6,248 nt of DNA, taken from NCBI GenBank assembly GCA_964361795.1, contig CAYIBZ010000034.1:1-6248 (forward strand). Reading direction: 5' to 3'. The notes under the pieces are model-generated. The model worked only from the letters and a program-made list of their open reading frames with translations, ran no database searches and had not been told where the DNA came from. Position numbers and translations under genes: made by a program. Of the stretch, positions 3,689 through 6,248 are shown one piece after another (position 1 is the stretch's first letter; every line of letters starts with the position of its first letter). The stretch is from CAYIBZ01 sp964361795. GTDB taxonomy: Bacteria > Patescibacteriota > Minisyncoccia > UBA6257 > WO2-44-18.

Positions 3689-6248
3689 ATGATCTTTCCA
3701 AAAGGGAAAAGTTTTTTTGTTATCGGCTTAGTTTTATTTTTAGGCCTAGTTTTTGTTTCTTCATTTAAGAAAGAAATAGTATTCGCGGAAAATAATTCTG
3801 AAACAAAAATAGTCCCCACTTTTAATTTAGAAATCGCCCACGCTTTCGGCGGACTCGCCAGCGGCAACTTTTTAGACAACAATCTTTTCAAATCTTCTTA
3901 CGAAGAAATCAAACCTAAAGTTTTAACCCCATTGGTTAAATCGGCTCCCCGCTCCATTGCCAAGTCCCCATCTTCTAAACCGGTTTCTAGCCCCAAGACC
4001 CAATTCCAAACACGGCCCCAACCGTCTTTCTTTACAAAACTTGTTAACAACACGAAGTTGTTATTCAATGAGGCGAAGAAAAATTTTTCAGAACTTTCCA
4101 AACCATTGGCAAAACTTGGTCCGGAGAGTCCAATTTCTCAAAAACGCGATCTTCCGACTGTTGTCGCTAAACCGGTTGCCGAAAAATCAGGAGAAAAATC
4201 CAAAACTCTCGCTCTTTTCCACGAAAAAGTTATTTCTAATCTCAATAAATTAGCAGAAACCGTCGGCGATTTTCTTGGCGTAGGCGCGGAACCCGAAGAG
4301 CCGAAAAAACCAGCGGAAGAAGTCCCAACTGTTATCGCGGTCCCGGCCGATTTAACGCCTGCGCCGGCGCCAAAACGGATAGACAAAATAATCCAGCCAA
4401 CTGCTCCTGTTCAATTGATTAGAGAAGTCGTTCGGACATCAAATGTTGATAATGCCCGTCTTGACGCGCTTGCTTCCCAATTTGTCGCCCTTGATAAATC
4501 AATTAAGGAATCTTTATCTAGTTTCCAGCAAAATCAGGCGTATCTTAGCCAAATCACCAATCTCGGCCCGAGGGGCAATACTCAATTAACGATCGGCGAT
4601 CCCAATGTCACCGGCAACCTGAAAGGCGCGGATGCCAATTTCACCGGAGGCGTCTCCGTCGGCGGTTCTCTCTCCGCCGGAGGAACCTCCGTCAGCAACC
4701 TGACCGTCAGCGGCACTCTGTCCGTATCAGGAAACGACACCTTCAATTTTGACGGAAGCAAACTCAAAGTCGGCACCGACTCCATCGTCATTGACGGTAT
4801 CGCCAATGTAATCTCTTCTCCTTCCAGCGCCCTTTCCATTTACACCACCTCAACTCCCTTAGCTCTTTCCGCCCTGACCGCTTCTTCCACCTTCTCTTCC
4901 TACTTCCTCGGCAATCTTGGCATCGGCACCACCACCCCCGGAGCCGGCTTATCCTTGGCCGCCACCTCATCTATTTTGGGCAATTCGGCTTACCTTTACG
5001 GCCAATTAACCGCGGCTAACGTAGTCGCGACTACAACCGCCAGTTCCGGATTCGGCACTTCAACTCCTTACGGATTTGTTTCCATTGACGGGCCAACTAC
5101 CGCTGATGCCAAAACTCCATTGTTTGTCGTTCAAGACTCCGGTACTTCCACCCCCTCTATCTATGTTGATGGCGGTTACGGAAGAGTCGGTATTGGAACT
5201 TCCTCTCCAATGGCCCAGTTGGCGATTGAGGTTGCCACAAATAAACAGCTTCTTCCTTCTGGCGTAGATTATGTCCCAGCTTTCTTAATTGGTTCCCGAG
5301 GAACGTCCACTCCATTATTTATAGTAACTAATGATATTGGCGCTAATACCAGAGGCACCGTTGGCATAGGAACATCCAGTCCTGGAGCTACTTTGGCAGT
5401 TGGCGGTTTTGGCTATGTCAAAGGCAACTGGAATGTGGAGGCGACGTCTACGCTATCTTCTGTTATTGCTACATCTACTTTGGAGGTCAGAGGCATCGAC
5501 GGGGCGGCTACCCCAATCTTTTTGGCAAATAGCGCACAGAGAATCGGTGTTGCTACTGCTACCCCGTATGGCCTAGTTTCGATTGACGTTCCCACTGGAC
5601 CAGATGATCAAGTTCCCGCCTTCGTCATCCAAGACTCCGGTACCTCCACTCCGTCAATCTATGTTGACGGCGGATACGGAAGAGTCGGTATTGGAACTTC
5701 CTCGCCTCAAGCTCAATTCGCCATTGAACTTGTCAATGGTTCAGATCCGAACAACAAATCCACCGCCGGATTCGTAGTTTCCTCAAGAGGCACCTCCACC
5801 CCCTCTTTATATGTCAGCAATGCGAATAGTAGAGTAGGTGTCGCAACATCTGCTCCTTCGGCTCTTTTTGCGGTTGACGGACAAGTTATGGCTAATACTT
5901 TGGGCGTAGGAATAGCGGTTAATCCGACCTCTCAATTTCCTTTTGTGGTGCATCCTACGGGCTCTCAAGCAGGTGCTCAAGTATTTTCTTCAGAAGTTTC
6001 TAATGTAGCTATGTCCTTAAGAAATGACCTCACTAACGGCAGGGAATACTGGATGCTATCAAGCGCTGACGGTTCTGGAGCGGGAGCGGGAGATTGGGCG
6101 GTATTTGACAACACTGCCGCTCTTTATCGTTTGAATTTAGCAAGCACTGGAGATTTTGGTATTGGCACGGTTACTCCCGGTACTAAACTTGATGTCGCCG
6201 GTTTCGGCGTCGTCAAAGGCAACTGGAATGTGGAGGCGACGTCTACGC
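3689..6248 (+). CDS. large secreted repeat-rich surface protein (adhesin/tail-fibre-like), 3' end missing
   Basis: The frame is open for 853 codons and still open at the window edge, so the protein is C-terminally incomplete. Residues 1-33 form a signal peptide or anchor: basic start (K5, K7), hydrophobic core 9-26, and possible cleavage after VFA33. Residues about 68-250 are rich in Pro, Lys, Ser and Ala, suggesting an extended stalk. Residues about 251-290 look like a coiled coil (LDALASQFVALDKSIKESL). After that come Gly/Ser/Thr/Val beta repeats (NLTVSGTLSVSG), then nine GIGT-type motifs at residues 411, 454, 501, 559, 620, 667, 717, 741 and 824, often followed by P..xLxV and preceded by GTSTPxxYV. 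A Trp-containing block (REYWMLSS, GDWAVFD; about 775-805) interrupts them. Coiled coil followed by GIGT repeats is known from trimeric tail fibres and large surface proteins, often ending in a peptidase S74 chaperone domain, which could lie beyond the edge. It probably sits on the cell surface for attachment. Its partner is unknown. Confidence 0.85.
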   Translation, partial: MIFPKGKSFFVIGLVLFLGLVFVSSFKKEIVFAENNSETKIVPTFNLEIAHAFGGLASGNFLDNNLFKSSYEEIKPKVLTPLVKSAPRSIAKSPSSKPVSSPKTQFQTRPQPSFFTKLVNNTKLLFNEAKKNFSELSKPLAKLGPESPISQKRDLPTVVAKPVAEKSGEKSKTLALFHEKVISNLNKLAETVGDFLGVGAEPEEPKKPAEEVPTVIAVPADLTPAPAPKRIDKIIQPTAPVQLIREVVRTSNVDNARLDALASQFVALDKSIKESLSSFQQNQAYLSQITNLGPRGNTQLTIGDPNVTGNLKGADANFTGGVSVGGSLSAGGTSVSNLTVSGTLSVSGNDTFNFDGSKLKVGTDSIVIDGIANVISSPSSALSIYTTSTPLALSALTASSTFSSYFLGNLGIGTTTPGAGLSLAATSSILGNSAYLYGQLTAANVVATTTASSGFGTSTPYGFVSIDGPTTADAKTPLFVVQDSGTSTPSIYVDGGYGRVGIGTSSPMAQLAIEVATNKQLLPSGVDYVPAFLIGSRGTSTPLFIVTNDIGANTRGTVGIGTSSPGATLAVGGFGYVKGNWNVEATSTLSSVIATSTLEVRGIDGAATPIFLANSAQRIGVATATPYGLVSIDVPTGPDDQVPAFVIQDSGTSTPSIYVDGGYGRVGIGTSSPQAQFAIELVNGSDPNNKSTAGFVVSSRGTSTPSLYVSNANSRVGVATSAPSALFAVDGQVMANTLGVGIAVNPTSQFPFVVHPTGSQAGAQVFSSEVSNVAMSLRNDLTNGREYWMLSSADGSGAGAGDWAVFDNTAALYRLNLASTGDFGIGTVTPGTKLDVAGFGVVKGNWNVEATST
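5132..5209 (+). repeat. 26-codon internal repeat, copy 1
   Basis: This encodes the 26 residues from QDSGTSTP to GIGTSSP (residues 482-507), identical in protein to 5630-5707. The two DNA copies differ at 8 of 78 bases, all at third codon positions and all synonymous. It belongs to a larger module duplicated at a 498-base offset, beginning at least at TPYG (5063). Confidence 0.9.
5417..5453 (+). repeat. 37-bp exact repeat, copy 1
   Basis: This stretch, starting GTCAAAGGCAACTGG, encodes VKGNWNVEATST and is identical to the last 37 bases of the window. The preceding bases are similar but diverged (GGTTTTGGCTAT versus GGTTTCGGCGTC). The offset is 795 bases, which keeps the frame. Confidence 0.95.
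5630..5707 (+). repeat. 26-codon internal repeat, copy 2
   Basis: This is the second copy of the segment at 5132-5209 (residues 648-673), with the same amino acids and eight synonymous base changes. The longest exact run is 29 bases (5675-5703, matching 5177-5205). Downstream, the modules stay recognisable through SRGTSTP but lose register by 9 bases. Confidence 0.9.
6212..6248 (+). repeat. 37-bp exact repeat, copy 2, cut by the window edge
   Basis: This is identical to 5417-5453 up to the final base, so the true repeat may be longer than what is visible. It codes for VKGNWNVEATST in the surface-protein frame. Confidence 0.95.

Larger units (their letters stand above)
4919..6178 (+). repeat. 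GIGT-motif repeat array within the surface protein
   Basis: Nine copies of a (V)GIGTxxP-like motif begin at 4919, 5048, 5189, 5363, 5546, 5687, 5837, 5909 and 6158. Spacing varies from 24 to 83 codons. Copies 5, 7 and 8 are degenerate (GVATATP, GVATSAP, GIAVNP). Most are followed by a short beta-strand pattern such as AQLAIEV, ATLAVGG or TKLDVAG. The array is part of the coding sequence, not a separate element. Confidence 0.85.

Noticed and set aside
3957..4253. Alternative-frame open frames inside the surface-protein gene (also 5076-5267 and 5583-5777)
   Set aside because: The main frame has a signal peptide and repeat structure. These frames arise from its biased composition.

Overview
The window looks like a piece of a Candidate Phyla Radiation (Patescibacteria) genome, most likely Parcubacteria-like. 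This is inferred from several things: a compact rpsO – NYN ribonuclease – pnp cluster, a 'four helix bundle' (23S rRNA intervening-sequence type) protein, a very large secreted protein full of GIGT-type repeats, weak or absent Shine-Dalgarno sequences, and AT-rich intergenic gaps filled with short repeated words. No sequence search was possible, so the taxonomic call is tentative. All gene ends fit the standard bacterial code (TAA, TAA, TAG, TGA). All supported genes are on the + strand.

Positions 1-133 are AT-rich leader DNA with AAATTG-type word repeats, an AT palindrome and a plausible promoter directly in front of rpsO (134-400, ribosomal protein S15). One base after rpsO comes a NYN/LabA-type PIN-like ribonuclease (402-908). 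An 84-base gap holding a 30-bp near-perfect palindrome follows, then pnp (993-3128, polynucleotide phosphorylase). The first three genes are all RNA or translation functions and probably form one transcription unit. The S15-PNPase pairing is a classic bacterial operon; the NYN nuclease between them is the less usual part.

The most striking observation is inside pnp. An identical 23-bp hairpin-forming sequence occurs twice, in the same frame, each time encoding LRSSQDLK. The two copies fall at what appear to be equivalent turns of the two tandem RNase PH domains. Against E. coli PNPase recalled from memory, the second copy is a clean 8-residue insertion. This looks like a small palindromic element that has spread into an essential coding sequence, comparable in principle to Rickettsia palindromic elements.

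Positions 3129-3688 hold the small four-helix-bundle gene (3149-3511). It is flanked by AAATCCCAA-type words in opposite orientations, and the left block even encodes its N-terminus. A 177-base gap follows, with one perfect DnaA-box 9-mer and a strong extended -10 promoter (TGCTATAAT). The predicted transcript from that promoter starts with a hairpin.

From 3689 to the right edge runs one open frame of 853 codons, still open at position 6248. It encodes a signal-anchored, Pro/Lys-rich, then coiled-coil, then beta-repeat surface protein resembling trimeric adhesins or tail fibres, with nine GIGT-type motifs. Its internal repeats include a 26-residue segment duplicated with only synonymous differences. 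A 37-bp perfect repeat has its second copy ending exactly at the window edge.
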